A DNA stretch of 42,969 nucleotides from a virus, in IMG/VR virus record IMGVR_UViG_3300046373_000062, positions 1 to 42,969 of that record; one strand, written 5' to 3'. Under the pieces are notes generated by a model that was not told the origin of the DNA, searched no databases, and worked only from the letters and a program-made list of their open reading frames with translations. Of this stretch, positions 21,741 through 30,773 are shown piece after piece (positions within the stretch are counted from its first letter, which is position 1; each line of letters starts with the position of its first letter). A program made the translations under genes and the position numbers.

Positions 21741-23412
21741 TCTTCTTGCTACTGTCGAATACGAAGTGACTCTTTGGATAGTAAGCATAGACGGTTCCGA
21801 GTATCACGAAGTTCTCATTTAGGCGGTTATTATACACCTTATAGCGAATAGTTCGTGAGTCGAGGTTGAGTCCAATACTCTCCGGGTCATCGACAAAGCT
21901 TGTGATTTGACCAGTCACAGCAGTCTTACCGTCAGTACCGAGACGTGAGTTGGAGCCGAATTGTCGGAGACCTATACCACGAGTTGAGCCTGAACCGATG
22001 ATTGCTGTACCGACTGTGGTAGCACCATCCTGGTAGACAGTGAATGTAATTTGCCCGTTCAATCGACGGAACATAATACGGAGGTCCACCCAGAACTTTG
22101 TTAAGTCAGGCTCATCAGCAGCAAACGCTTTAGCTGTCGCCCAGGCTTCAATAGCCACGCCATTGTCGTTATACGTACCTTCAGAGCGGAGATAGACCTG
22201 TGTACCACCATCATCAAGGAAGTAGAGCCCTTGCTTGTTGTTAATGTCCATGTAGCGGACCATTGCTTGAGCGTTGAAGTTCTTCCAGAGCACGAAGGCA
22301 TCAAAGCGAGTGTCATAGACTACCTGGTTTGTGATAGCGTTACTTGAACCCATTGGCGCTGATAAGATGTATTTATAGTTATAGTAAGCACCGTTACAGC
22401 GGGTTAGGTAGTTCGTGTTGATGGTGTCCATAGTCGGCTGAATACGGATAGAAATAACACGAGTACGAATTGTCGAGCCGGAGCTTGAGATATAGCCTTG
22501 TTGGTTGCCAAGGATACGGATACCTTCACGGCTGAGGAAGTAGATATCGTTTTCAACTGCGACGATACTCTTATGACTGACTGTGCCGGTTGCATAGGTA
22601 ATAGGGGTAACGGTTGGGTTGCCATTTGAGTCGAAAGCTAGCTGATAGACTGAGCGCTCTTTAAAGATAACTACGAGGTCCTGGAAGAGTCCAAGGCCAG
22701 TGATCTTATCACCATCGTTCTTACGGACGTCAATAACGTTAGCTTCAGTCAGGGCAGGCGTACCGGCAAAGACCGTAGCACCTGGTACGTTAGGGTTGCC
22801 GTTTTCGGCATCGTTTGTCGAGTCAGGCTGTGGCTGTGTACCACCGGTCGTAACGGTGAAATCAGATGCGTCGGTAATGTTCGAAATATAGAGTCGGCTC
22901 GGTTGTCCTGGGACACCAGACGCAATGTGCTTATTCTGGTAGTAAACGGAAAAAGACGCCTTTGGCATTGTGCCTGGGCGTGTGACTGTTGTGCCATCGA
23001 AGTAGGAGCCACCGTCTGCACCGTTCCAAATAAAGAGCTTAAGACGAGCCTGAGTGAAGGCAACGTCATTACCTGGTGTGAAAGTTGAACCAGCAGCCGA
23101 GTTCCATGCGGTACCGTTAAAATACTTTAAGACACCATTATCTATCGTTACCATCTGGTTTACGACTTCAGTACGATAGACACCAAGTCCACGGGCAGCG
23201 GTTAATCCAGAGCCAATAGGAACATAACCCGAACGTTTACGGAGTACACCGCCTTCGTCGAGTTCACAGTTCATGATATCAGACCATTCCTTGTCGTCAA
23301 TCAGTGTTGGTGAGACAAGGTTATTAAGCCCTTTAGAAGGGTTGAGAATTACTTTACGTTGTGGCGGATGAACGCGCTTAGTCGGGATTTTACCCTGCTT
23401 GGCAACACTCAT
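21730..23412 (-). CDS. Tail nozzle / stabilisation protein (P22 gp10 or T7 gp12-like)
   Basis: A 560-residue all-beta protein with the layout of podoviral nozzle proteins: an N-terminal extension (NPSKGLNNLVSPTLIDDKEWSDIMNCELDEGGVLRKRSGY), propeller-like repeats (LGVYRTEV.., KLFIWNGADGGSYFDG, DLVVIFKERSVYQLAFD, NDIYFLSREGIRILG), then a C-terminal beta domain. It forms the tail tube exit below the adaptor. Coupled to the adaptor upstream with AGGAG before the ATG. Ends in TAG within the next promoter. Confidence 0.8.
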   Translation of the reverse strand: MSVAKQGKIPTKRVHPPQRKVILNPSKGLNNLVSPTLIDDKEWSDIMNCELDEGGVLRKRSGYVPIGSGLTAARGLGVYRTEVVNQMVTIDNGVLKYFNGTAWNSAAGSTFTPGNDVAFTQARLKLFIWNGADGGSYFDGTTVTRPGTMPKASFSVYYQNKHIASGVPGQPSRLYISNITDASDFTVTTGGTQPQPDSTNDAENGNPNVPGATVFAGTPALTEANVIDVRKNDGDKITGLGLFQDLVVIFKERSVYQLAFDSNGNPTVTPITYATGTVSHKSIVAVENDIYFLSREGIRILGNQQGYISSSGSTIRTRVISIRIQPTMDTINTNYLTRCNGAYYNYKYILSAPMGSSNAITNQVVYDTRFDAFVLWKNFNAQAMVRYMDINNKQGLYFLDDGGTQVYLRSEGTYNDNGVAIEAWATAKAFAADEPDLTKFWVDLRIMFRRLNGQITFTVYQDGATTVGTAIIGSGSTRGIGLRQFGSNSRLGTDGKTAVTGQITSFVDDPESIGLNLDSRTIRYKVYNNRLNENFVILGTVYAYYPKSHFVFDSSKKIYI

Positions 23413-24060
23413 CTAGAAGTCTCCTGTTGATCGTCCCGTTAGGAACTGACGGCTCCTGTGACGTTTACGAGCTCGTGTGACCTGCTCAGCAGCAATATCT
23501 TTGGCGAGACGTTGTTGGAAGATGGCTTCGTCCTGTGAAATATCGGCATCAGGGTTTTGCGAAAGCTTCACGAAACGACGAGCACCATAGGCGAGCGTCA
23601 TAGCACTTGGATAAGGAACGCCGACCGTATTAGCTGAGTCAAGTACAGGTGCAGTTTGCTGAAAGCTAACCGCAACAGCGCCAGGTTGAGTGTCTTTTGT
23701 CTTCAGTAAGAAGGAACCGTCCGGCTGGGCAGTAATCCAAAAAGCAAAGTCACCATCAATTACCAGGTCTTTATCGCCAGGTTCAATCTCGTTTAGGGTA
23801 TACTGCGTACCACCTGGGTCGGTATAAAGGACGTCAAGTGGGTGTGAGTTATCATAGAGAGTTGGCAGTGTTGCAATACCGCTCGCAATAGGAACGGTAG
23901 CGGTTGTCCGGGCGAATCGCCACGGATAGGCTTTGTAGGCTTCCTCTATCGTTTTCTGCAAGAAGTCAGCACGAGCACCAGAGGTGGTAGCATTGACGGT
24001 GCGTTCGCCCATCAGATAGGCGATAGATTGCAAAAGGCCGGTTTGATAGAGTAGTGTCAT
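23413..24060 (-). CDS. Head-tail adaptor protein
   Basis: A 215-residue protein with the pattern of podoviral adaptors (P22 gp4 / T7 gp11 type): helical N-terminus with AYPWRFARTTATVPIASGIATLPTLYDNSHPLDVLY, a beta domain, and a C-terminal helical arm (YGARRFVKLSQNPDADIS...). It bridges the portal and nozzle. AAAGGAAGTCTCA precedes the ATG; the nozzle gene starts directly after its stop. Confidence 0.75.
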   Translation of the reverse strand: MTLLYQTGLLQSIAYLMGERTVNATTSGARADFLQKTIEEAYKAYPWRFARTTATVPIASGIATLPTLYDNSHPLDVLYTDPGGTQYTLNEIEPGDKDLVIDGDFAFWITAQPDGSFLLKTKDTQPGAVAVSFQQTAPVLDSANTVGVPYPSAMTLAYGARRFVKLSQNPDADISQDEAIFQQRLAKDIAAEQVTRARKRHRSRQFLTGRSTGDF

Positions 24061-24071
24061 TGAGACTTCCT

Positions 24072-24449
24072 TTAGTAGTTACGTGCGATCCTATATTCGG
24101 GGAATGCTTCCCACAGCTGTTTGCCGATAAGTGGGGTTGAGGCGTTATTACGTGCATTCATCTCAACTTTAAGTTCTGGGTCAAGCTTCACGAGTGCCGA
24201 GAAGACAGGCCCATAGATTTTCATCGAATTTCGCATGACACCAGTCTTTGAAGATGCAAACTTATTCTCTGTCGCCTCCCTCAACTCTTTACACGCCTCA
24301 CAGTGTTCTTTTTCGGCTTCCACAAGCCAGGGTTTTAGTTCAAGGATAAGTTTTTTAGTGAGTCGCCATTTCTCTGGTCGAGCGGCGTTCTCTATTGCTT
24401 CAATAGCTTTAAGGTGTTTTTGTTTTTGTTCCGGGGTAATATCAAACAT
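24072..24449 (-). CDS. Hypothetical virion-region protein
   Basis: A 125-residue helical protein with a CEAC motif (EKEHCEACKELREATE). It lies between capsid and adaptor, where podoviruses often encode a small head-completion or connector protein, but no family is recognisable. Strong GGAGG site before the ATG. Confidence 0.65.
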   Translation of the reverse strand: MFDITPEQKQKHLKAIEAIENAARPEKWRLTKKLILELKPWLVEAEKEHCEACKELREATENKFASSKTGVMRNSMKIYGPVFSALVKLDPELKVEMNARNNASTPLIGKQLWEAFPEYRIARNY

Positions 24450-24463
24450 ACGAGTCCTCCAAT

Positions 24464-24486
24464 GGGAGCTCCATATAGAAGCTCCC
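24464..24486 (-). promoter_or_regulatory. Hairpin after the major capsid gene
   Basis: Perfect 7-base stem GGGAGCT/AGCTCCC with no U-tract. Position suggests a 3' stabiliser of capsid mRNA or a partial terminator that sets the capsid to adaptor ratio. Confidence 0.5.
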
Positions 24487-24494
24487 TAGCAAAA

Positions 24495-25436
24495 CTAGTC
24501 TACTTGCTTAAGGAAAGCGTTAGCAGCTTGGTTGCGGCTTTCGAGCGTAAGCTCAGCGAGGATTTCCTTAGATTGGAAGTCACCCGTGATAGCCAGGTCT
24601 TGTGTGAACGGACGGCGGTACCATGCAGTACCCCAGAAGTCTTCGTCAAGAGCCAGGACGTCGAATGCGGTCGAACCAACAGTCTGTGTGCTGTAGTCAC
24701 CAGTGATGGTGATGTGGCGGTGTGGGAACAGTTTAACCAGTTTAGCGGTGTCGCTTGAGTAAACGTCAATAGCGTTAGTCAGGCGGCGATCTTCAAGATC
24801 AACAGTACGTTGCATACCAGTTGGGCCAGTAAAGCCACTGATGCGGCGCTTACCAGTCATAGCTGTGTAAACAGAGTCGATTTCTGCACCGTTAGCCCAT
24901 ACAGCCTGGAAGCTGTCGTTCAGGACGCTTTCAGTAAGGGTAGCAGCAGCATAGTTCGAAGTGACACTTGTGATCCAAGATTTGACACCACGGAGGCGAC
25001 GAGCGTTGGCAGCAGCGTTTGAAGCAGCACCAGATGCGATCGTACCACGGACAAGAGCGAACTCAATGTCGTTTTTCAGAGCTTTCATCTTTTTAACAAG
25101 TTCGCGGCTCAGGCGTTTGCCACCAACACGCTTTAGGTTATCAGCGTTTTCTGAACCTGATACGGTTGCAGTCTTCGCGAAGATTTGCGTGATGTTTTGT
25201 GGACGAGTTGGATCATTTGACTGATCGAGAGGAGCTACACCGGCTTCAGGCTGAGCGTTGTCGCCTACAGTCTCAAGTGTGTCGATTGTCCACTCGTGAA
25301 GGGTGTTGTTTGCTGGACCCTGCATCAGACCACTAAGTAGCTGAGTGTCAGTTGGTTCAAGCATGTTCATGACGTCAAGCAGTGATTCACGGCGAGCGAC
25401 GTCAGGATAAGTATATACGTAACCACCTACGGCCAT
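24495..25436 (-). CDS. Major capsid protein (SU10/DUF5309-like HK97 fold)
   Basis: A 313-residue protein resembling the SU10 major capsid family: an N-terminal helix (REsLLDVMNMLEPTDTQLLSGL), the HEWTIDTLETVGDNAQPEAG strand, a long spine helix (GKRLSRELVKKMKALKNDIEFALVRG), NARRLRGVKSWI, and a C-terminal beta domain (DVLALDEDFWGTAWYRRPF). It builds the icosahedral shell. Follows the acidic scaffold gene and is transcribed from the promoter at 26559. AAAGGAATATAATACA precedes the ATG. Confidence 0.85.
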   Translation of the reverse strand: MAVGGYVYTYPDVARRESLLDVMNMLEPTDTQLLSGLMQGPANNTLHEWTIDTLETVGDNAQPEAGVAPLDQSNDPTRPQNITQIFAKTATVSGSENADNLKRVGGKRLSRELVKKMKALKNDIEFALVRGTIASGAASNAAANARRLRGVKSWITSVTSNYAAATLTESVLNDSFQAVWANGAEIDSVYTAMTGKRRISGFTGPTGMQRTVDLEDRRLTNAIDVYSSDTAKLVKLFPHRHITITGDYSTQTVGSTAFDVLALDEDFWGTAWYRRPFTQDLAITGDFQSKEILAELTLESRNQAANAFLKQVD

Positions 25437-25462
25437 TGTATTATATTCCTTTGTTTGTTATG

Positions 25463-26338
25463 TTAACTAAGTTTGCCGTCTTTGTCCCATTGTGCGAACA
25501 ATTCTGCAAAGGCTTCATCGTCACCGGCCTTCAGGCGTTTGGTCAGGTGAACATCCTTCGTAGAGTCGGACTTCTTCTTTGTCGAACCCTTAGTTTCAAC
25601 AGCAGCATTCTTTTGGACTTTGATTGAAGTCTTGGCACTTTGGATACCGTCGGCTTTTGCCTTGGCTACCTTATCGGCAACTTGCTTCGTAGACAGTCCT
25701 AATGCTTCTTTAACCATTTTGGCAGCTTCGTATGAGTTAGTGTCTTTGCCTGTTTGGAGGCCTGCTAATCGAATGCTCTCAACCATAGTACGAACGGCCG
25801 CATTGGTCTTCATTTCTGGGAGAATCTTTTCGGCAGCATCAAGCGCACGTGATTCATTCGTCTCAACCCATTGCTGGTACTGCATCTGATGAACGGCAGA
25901 CTGGATGACGTATTGCTGGTATTCCTGCGGCGTCATGTTCGTGATATAGCCTTGGTCGTCATACTCTGGTTGGCGTAAGTTTAGCTTAGGCTCTGGTATG
26001 AATCGAGGGGCGTTTTTATCCTCGTCGGTCGTCTCTTCAGTTGAAGCATCTTCTTCTGTTGATTCTTCTTGTGAAAGTTCGTCGGAACTGTCCTCTACCT
26101 CGGTGTCCGATTCGTCGTCAGATTTACGGTTAAAATCCTGAGTATCTTCGACGTCCTCATCTTCTTCGGCTGGATCAGCTTCCTCTTGTGTTTCAGATTT
26201 TGTTTCCTTTACCTCGGGAGTTTTAGCTTCCTTTGGCTCTGGTTTTGCAACTTCTTTAACGGGTGCTGTTTTTTGGTGCAGCGCACTCTCTTCAGTGTCA
26301 ATTATATCTAGGACACTACCTAGTGACTCATCGTCCAT
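25463..26338 (-). CDS. Capsid scaffolding protein
   Basis: A 291-residue, very acidic protein (long Glu/Asp/Ser/Thr tracts at residues 30-105) with a helical C-terminal region ending in a basic, KRLKAGDDEAFAELFAQW-type segment. Acidic disordered body, helical basic C-terminus and position directly before the capsid gene are characteristic of scaffolds, which guide procapsid assembly and then leave. GGAGACAAT precedes the ATG. Confidence 0.8.
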   Translation of the reverse strand: MDDESLGSVLDIIDTEESALHQKTAPVKEVAKPEPKEAKTPEVKETKSETQEEADPAEEDEDVEDTQDFNRKSDDESDTEVEDSSDELSQEESTEEDASTEETTDEDKNAPRFIPEPKLNLRQPEYDDQGYITNMTPQEYQQYVIQSAVHQMQYQQWVETNESRALDAAEKILPEMKTNAAVRTMVESIRLAGLQTGKDTNSYEAAKMVKEALGLSTKQVADKVAKAKADGIQSAKTSIKVQKNAAVETKGSTKKKSDSTKDVHLTKRLKAGDDEAFAELFAQWDKDGKLS

Positions 26339-26378
26339 ATTGTCTCCATGTAAGCTATAAAAGCCTTACGTAAGTTTT

Positions 26379-26606
26379 TTATTGCGGGCGGACGTACCAA
26401 CCGAGGCCACACTTCTGGTTCTTACAGCCGTAGTACACGGCGTCACCGATTGTGTCTTCGAAGTCTGGTATCAGCTCCGTATGTTCGCAAGTAACATCAT
26501 TGATAGGCGGTATATTAACCGTATCTACAACAATTTCATGTCCATCATTAGTAATGTCATTATAACCTAGTTGTGACGAATTGTCAACATTATTGTTAGA
26601 ATCCAT
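26379..26606 (-). CDS. Small zinc-ribbon-like protein
   Basis: A 75-residue product from the ATG at 26606 (AGGAG seven bases upstream); a longer frame from 26660 has no ribosome site. C-terminal CEHTELIPDF...YYGCKNQKCGLGWYV offers C-x-H and C-xxxx-C ligands for one metal. The N-terminus is Asn/Asp-rich. A promoter for the scaffold lies within it. Role unknown; perhaps a minor head protein or regulator. Confidence 0.65.
   Translation of the reverse strand: MDSNNNVDNSSQLGYNDITNDGHEIVVDTVNIPPINDVTCEHTELIPDFEDTIGDAVYYGCKNQKCGLGWYVRPQ
26559..26587 (-). promoter_or_regulatory. Promoter of scaffold and major capsid genes
   Basis: TTGACA, 17 bases, TATAAT on the - strand: perfect consensus hexamers and spacing, the best match in the genome, located inside the small zinc-ribbon gene. 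It fits the need for high capsid expression. Confidence 0.85.
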
Positions 26607-26895
26607 TATCGTACTCCTCGAGAGCCTCCTCGAGCTTACCTTTGTAGTTCTCATCAGCAAGAATCTGAATCGACTTAAGGAGCCGCTGATTAGCCCGTAG
26701 CCAGGCGTTTTCAGCGACGTATCCTAAGTGGTCTTTAACATACTTGTCACTAGTAATCTTACGGAGCGACTGGTTGACATTAACGGCGAGTAGTTCTTCT
26801 AGGAGTCGGCCGTGTTCTGTGTCGAAAAAGTGTGCGGCTTTAAGCGCTTGGCTGAGTTGCTTCTGGAGCTTGAGTTGTTTGCTGTCCGTTTCCAT
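26596..26895 (-). CDS. Hypothetical helical protein after the portal
   Basis: A 99-residue all-helical product overlapping the end of the portal gene by 56 bases. Ends with an acidic helix (GKLEEALEEYDNGF). No family recognised. Its last codons overlap the start of the next small gene. Confidence 0.65.
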   Translation of the reverse strand: METDSKQLKLQKQLSQALKAAHFFDTEHGRLLEELLAVNVNQSLRKITSDKYVKDHLGYVAENAWLRANQRLLKSIQILADENYKGKLEEALEEYDNGF

Positions 26896-28867
26896 TAGGG
26901 GTGCTTCCTGGGGTATTTCCTGTTAAATATTTACCATGTGCGTTGCCGTGTTGCATCGCTTCAGTGATTGCGCCAAGTTGGTGAGTCGGGCTTGGTTGGA
27001 GGCCAAACATCTGTTCAATCTGGGCTTGGACATCTGATGGAGCATCTTTATAGCTGAAGTTCAGGAGTTCCTTTGGATCACGTTGTTGATTGTCTTGTGG
27101 GATCTGAACACCACTATCAAGGAGGTAGCGTTCGACATCGCGTCGGCTGAACAGCTGAGCAGTATCTTCTACCATTGCAGTAAAGTTAAAGCGTGGTACG
27201 TCCTGCGGTGTTTTGAAGACACCAGCTTGTTCGATAGCGGCTTTCTGGATAAGGAGCATGTCTTGGATGAAACGGTCGTTAGCGTCCATCTTGTCCTGCT
27301 TAGACAGTGGCACCATCGAGTCATCATCAATATCCAGTTCAAGTTCACCTTGGTAGTCGCTTGGAACTACAACATCAGGCGTTTGCTTACCATTGACACT
27401 ACGGCGAATTTCTTGTGGATCATCTGAGAACTGTTGGAGGTTTGATAGCCAGATGCGGCCGACAACCTTCATAGACTGCTTGAAGTTATCACGGAAGAAA
27501 CCAATCTTTGTGGTAGCGGCTTCAGTGATAGTGCGGACACCATAGGCGGTACCCTGTGTCTTGTCGTTGCTATCATTCGGATTACCTGTCGCATAAGGAC
27601 TAAAGGTAGCTGAGTCGATACCCTTCTCAAGGACGTTCATGACAACCGATAGCTGTTGTGGGTTTGGTTCAGGGAACTTAAACTGCTTAGGAGCCTCACC
27701 GGTATAGGTAACTTCTCCACCTGGTTCGATGATGAAGTCATTGGTGAGGGTACCATCTTCGTACATCAACATAGACTCAATAGAGAGGTTCCAGTTATCG
27801 AGGTAGTGATTAAACAGGTCGTTTGTGGCACTCTGGAGAGTACGGTTATTTTCGAAGAGTGATTCACCAAATGGCGAGAAGCTTTTGCGGCGGCAGTAGA
27901 ATGGAACGAGTGGGAAGAAGTCGTGCCAGTATGGGACGCTTGGTTTGCGGATTTCGACCCATGGTTTGCTTTCAGAGTCGTTCTCAGAGGTGCCATCAAC
28001 AGCTAGACCTTCTGCATAAGTAGTCAACACAATGCCATCAGCGGTGCGTTCGTAACACTCGTAATACGTGACCATATCTACGGTATCATCCATTGCAACC
28101 ATACTGAGCTCGTTGATAACACGGTCACGTGACTGGTTGTAAAGACTGAACTCATCGACTGGTTCGCGAGGGCCGGTGTCTACAGAGTCGAGGTTCTCGT
28201 AAAGGCCAGAGGCTTCCATGTCAACTAGGGGCTTATAACCACGGACAATAACGTAAGGAGCCTTAAAGAAGCTAGGAGCATCAGCAACGAACACATTAAA
28301 GTAGTTGACTGGCTCGAATCCGTTATGGCCGGTTTGTTGCGTCTTCTCGACGTAATTCTCGTTATCCATGTTACCTTGCTCATCAAACTTGCGGGCAAAG
28401 GATTTCTTCTCTTGGAACTCCCATGGAACGTAAGCGTAGCCAGTACCAGCAACAACAGCGTCAACGAGTGGATCGAATACCTTAAGCTTCATTGGCTCTT
28501 CGTGAGCACACTGGTAGTCATAAGCAAGCTTAGCTTCGATACGTGAAGCACGGTCGCGAACGGCCTGAGGGATGGTGAAGTTACCACTCTCATCAATTTC
28601 AATCTCGTTATTGATCGTCACCTGGAAGTCAGGCACGACGTTGGACATGTGTGAAATAAGGTCCCACGCCTTGCTCGCGAGAACAGGGACATAGACTTTC
28701 GATTTCCATGGAGAGATTTTCTGGCGGTCGAACGACGCATACATGATATCGTAGTACTTAGCGGCGTCCTCGAACATCTGGCGTTGCTTGATTTTTCGGT
28801 TCTCAAAGCGCTGTTGCCATGTAGAAGCAGAAGTATATTTCTTCTCTCCCTTTTTATTTTTAGCCAT
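26840..28867 (-). CDS. Portal protein
   Basis: A 675-residue protein with the podoviral portal pattern: basic helical N-terminus (TWQQRFENRKIKQRQMFEDAAKYYDIMY), KSKVYVPVLASKAWDLISHM, a central region with DPLVDAVVAGTGYAYVPWEF, the long crown-stem helices near 430-480 (TEAATTKIGFFRDNFKQSMKVVGRIW), and a Gln/Pro/Thr-rich C-terminus. The dodecameric ring is the DNA gate and docks the terminase and adaptor. AAGGAAAATAA precedes the ATG; it has its own promoter. Confidence 0.85.
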   Translation of the reverse strand: MAKNKKGEKKYTSASTWQQRFENRKIKQRQMFEDAAKYYDIMYASFDRQKISPWKSKVYVPVLASKAWDLISHMSNVVPDFQVTINNEIEIDESGNFTIPQAVRDRASRIEAKLAYDYQCAHEEPMKLKVFDPLVDAVVAGTGYAYVPWEFQEKKSFARKFDEQGNMDNENYVEKTQQTGHNGFEPVNYFNVFVADAPSFFKAPYVIVRGYKPLVDMEASGLYENLDSVDTGPREPVDEFSLYNQSRDRVINELSMVAMDDTVDMVTYYECYERTADGIVLTTYAEGLAVDGTSENDSESKPWVEIRKPSVPYWHDFFPLVPFYCRRKSFSPFGESLFENNRTLQSATNDLFNHYLDNWNLSIESMLMYEDGTLTNDFIIEPGGEVTYTGEAPKQFKFPEPNPQQLSVVMNVLEKGIDSATFSPYATGNPNDSNDKTQGTAYGVRTITEAATTKIGFFRDNFKQSMKVVGRIWLSNLQQFSDDPQEIRRSVNGKQTPDVVVPSDYQGELELDIDDDSMVPLSKQDKMDANDRFIQDMLLIQKAAIEQAGVFKTPQDVPRFNFTAMVEDTAQLFSRRDVERYLLDSGVQIPQDNQQRDPKELLNFSYKDAPSDVQAQIEQMFGLQPSPTHQLGAITEAMQHGNAHGKYLTGNTPGSTPNGNGQQTTQAPEATQPSA

Positions 28868-28926
28868 TTATTTTCCTTTTTGTTTGGGTGTTGTAAAGAT
28901 GACCTAATTGGTCTGCATTTACACAC

Positions 28927-28955
28927 ATTATATCCTAAAATTGCAATTTATGCAA
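28927..28955 (-). promoter_or_regulatory. Promoter of the portal gene
   Basis: TTGCAT, 17 bases, TATAAT on the - strand, 60 bases before the portal ATG. Confidence 0.75.
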
Positions 28956-28960
28956 GTATA

Positions 28961-29323
28961 CTATGTAAGGTTCATACCAAGACGTGCGGCAATCTCGTCT
29001 GTTGTCGTCATCCAACTTGTGTGATGGATAGCCTTGTCATCTATGTAAAGGTCAGCCATTGGCTTCTTACCAGTGACTTCAGAGACACGGACCATATGGC
29101 GTTGACACCATTCAATAATCGTCTGGCGGCCTACGTCGCTAGTTGCTCGGGCGCTAAAGATGATGAGTCGAAAACCTTTATTAGCTAGAAAGTCCATCGT
29201 ATCGAGTGCATCAGGGAGTGGCTTCTTCGTCACTGGGTCAGCGAGTACCCCGTCAAAGTCAATAGCAATCGTAGCTTTTGGTGCAGCTGGTCGCTTCTTT
29301 TTAGGTATAGGAATTGCCTTCAT
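28961..29323 (-). CDS. HAD-family phosphatase
   Basis: A 120-residue single-domain HAD hydrolase: nucleophile motif D22-x-D24-GVL, motif II S58ARA, and motif IV D95D96 in LYIDDKA. Small phage HADs of this size usually act on nucleotide or polynucleotide phosphates. Starts in a TAATG overlap with the methyltransferase gene, suggesting a linked pathway with the methyltransferase and glycosyltransferases. Confidence 0.8.
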   Translation of the reverse strand: MKAIPIPKKKRPAAPKATIAIDFDGVLADPVTKKPLPDALDTMDFLANKGFRLIIFSARATSDVGRQTIIEWCQRHMVRVSEVTGKKPMADLYIDDKAIHHTSWMTTTDEIAARLGMNLT

Positions 29324-30009
29324 TACTTATAATAGACGCAGATTTGTTCGCCAACCTGGGTCATCTCCTGGATGCGGGTTTCGCCAATCTCTTTAGGCAT
29401 TGACGTAGCCTTACGAATGTGTCCAAATTTGTTTTCTTTTTCATAGTCCTCTGGTTGCATCGTATAGAGACGGATGTGACAGGTATTCTGCTCATCATCA
29501 AGCCCATAGATAGGACCCTCGAATTCAGGGGTAGAGAGGAGTACTGAGCCGCCTGGAGCCAGAACTTTGTCAATAAGCTTGAGTAGCTTAGGCACATCCT
29601 CGACGTGTTCGATTACTTCAAATAGGGTGATAACATCGAACTTCTTTTTCTGACGAGCGAGCTGGGTGAGTATTACTTCAGCTGATCCTTGCTCGAATTT
29701 TGCGGGCAGATCACCTGTCCTCTCCTTTGCAAGTCTGATTCCATCCACCGATAGGTCGATTCCCATGACGGTAGTTTGGAGCTTCCGAGCAACCGTAAGT
29801 GCAAATGAACCATCAAGACAGCCAATGTCAAGGAGATTCTTTGGTCCAATCGCCTGTATATGGTCGATAGCCCATTTAAATCTTGGATAAACTGTGTCCA
29901 CGCTTGTTGCAAGGTCTGCATCAATCGGACGAAAGAAGTGGTTCTCATAAAATTCCTCGTAGTTGTCTGGTGTAAAATTCTTATCGTTCTTGTTCTGGTC
30001 CCCTTGCAT
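29323..30009 (-). CDS. SAM-dependent methyltransferase (class I, UbiG-like)
   Basis: A 228-residue protein with Rossmann motif I LLDIGCLDGSFA (D61), acidic motif II GIDLS, motif III DVITLFEVIEHVEDVPKLL, and LAPGGSVLLSTPE. Substrate unknown. Neighbours (glycosyltransferases, HAD) suggest modification of a glycan, nucleotide or virion component. AAAGGACGCCTTA precedes the ATG, inside the end of the preceding gene. Confidence 0.8.
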   Translation of the reverse strand: MQGDQNKNDKNFTPDNYEEFYENHFFRPIDADLATSVDTVYPRFKWAIDHIQAIGPKNLLDIGCLDGSFALTVARKLQTTVMGIDLSVDGIRLAKERTGDLPAKFEQGSAEVILTQLARQKKKFDVITLFEVIEHVEDVPKLLKLIDKVLAPGGSVLLSTPEFEGPIYGLDDEQNTCHIRLYTMQPEDYEKENKFGHIRKATSMPKEIGETRIQEMTQVGEQICVYYK

Positions 30010-30211
30010 TAAGGCGTCCTTTCTTCATATCTGTACGCATTTTCTGTAGCATCTTCCGGCGAATAGGGCGTGGAATATGTACTGGTACTAGTTGGCGTTT
30101 TCCATCTGGGCCAAATTCACCCTCTGGCAACATAGCCAAGAATGGCCGGGTGAATTGTTTCTCTTTTTCTGGTTGCTCTTTACGAAGCTGTCGTGCTACT
30201 CGTCCGTTCAT
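29981..30211 (-). CDS. Small basic protein
   Basis: A 76-residue Arg/Lys-rich product (MNGRVARQLRKEQPEK... RPIRRKMLQKMRTDMKKGR), overlapping both neighbours (32 and 29 bases). GGAG seven bases before the ATG. Probably nucleic-acid associated by composition; no family recognised. Confidence 0.6.
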   Translation of the reverse strand: MNGRVARQLRKEQPEKEKQFTRPFLAMLPEGEFGPDGKRQLVPVHIPRPIRRKMLQKMRTDMKKGRLNARGPEQER

Positions 30212-30773
30212 TGATCTTCTCCTTGATTACGTTTGACCATTGTTTTGCGACATCAGCCCACGATGTATTCGGGACTGGTGTACCTGTTCGCTTTTCCCTG
30301 AGGCCAGCCACGACTGCGGCAATGAACTCAGCTTGAGCATCTTTATCTTTTGAAATGTTCTGTGAGTCTATCTTGCGTCCGCTCTGAACCGTCTCTGCGA
30401 GTGCAGCAACAGAGGTGACGACTGGATAACAGCCTGCTTCCTGGGCCTTAAGTGCGGTGATACAGTGGATTTCTTCGAACTCAGTTGGATACGCCCATAC
30501 CTGTGTTTCTTGCATTGCCTTGGCTAGTTCTTCGTGTGAGACCCGGCCATGGACGGTAACGCCCTGATCTTTAAGCTGTTCAAACTTCTCCTCCATACGG
30601 AAGTAAAAGTCATCTTCGCCTTGGATAGCAACCCAGCTTTCCCAGCCGTAGTAGACGTCTAGCGTCGCGTCCGGGACATGTTCACGGATCGTAGGCCACA
30701 TATCAAGTAGGGTCTCAAGGCCGCGATAGTATGCACTAAAGTAACCAACACTGTTAGTCTTCTTTTTTATCAC
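30180..30773 (-). CDS. C-terminal half of a GT4 (GT-B) glycosyltransferase
   Basis: A 197-residue product that corresponds only to the nucleotide-sugar-binding Rossmann domain of a GT4 enzyme: SAYYRGLETLLDMWPTI, PDATLDVYYGW, VTVHGRVSHEELAKAM, and the E-x-E...E nucleotide-binding segment near residues 98-112 with AYPTEFEEIHC...EAGCYPVVT. The N-terminal acceptor domain is absent and is instead found at the end of the protein at 32453-34120, beyond GroEL. Start is a GTG at 30773 overlapping the GroEL end by 20 bases. It probably works with that protein as two chains. Confidence 0.75.
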   Translation of the reverse strand: MIKKKTNSVGYFSAYYRGLETLLDMWPTIREHVPDATLDVYYGWESWVAIQGEDDFYFRMEEKFEQLKDQGVTVHGRVSHEELAKAMQETQVWAYPTEFEEIHCITALKAQEAGCYPVVTSVAALAETVQSGRKIDSQNISKDKDAQAEFIAAVVAGLREKRTGTPVPNTSWADVAKQWSNVIKEKINERTSSTTAS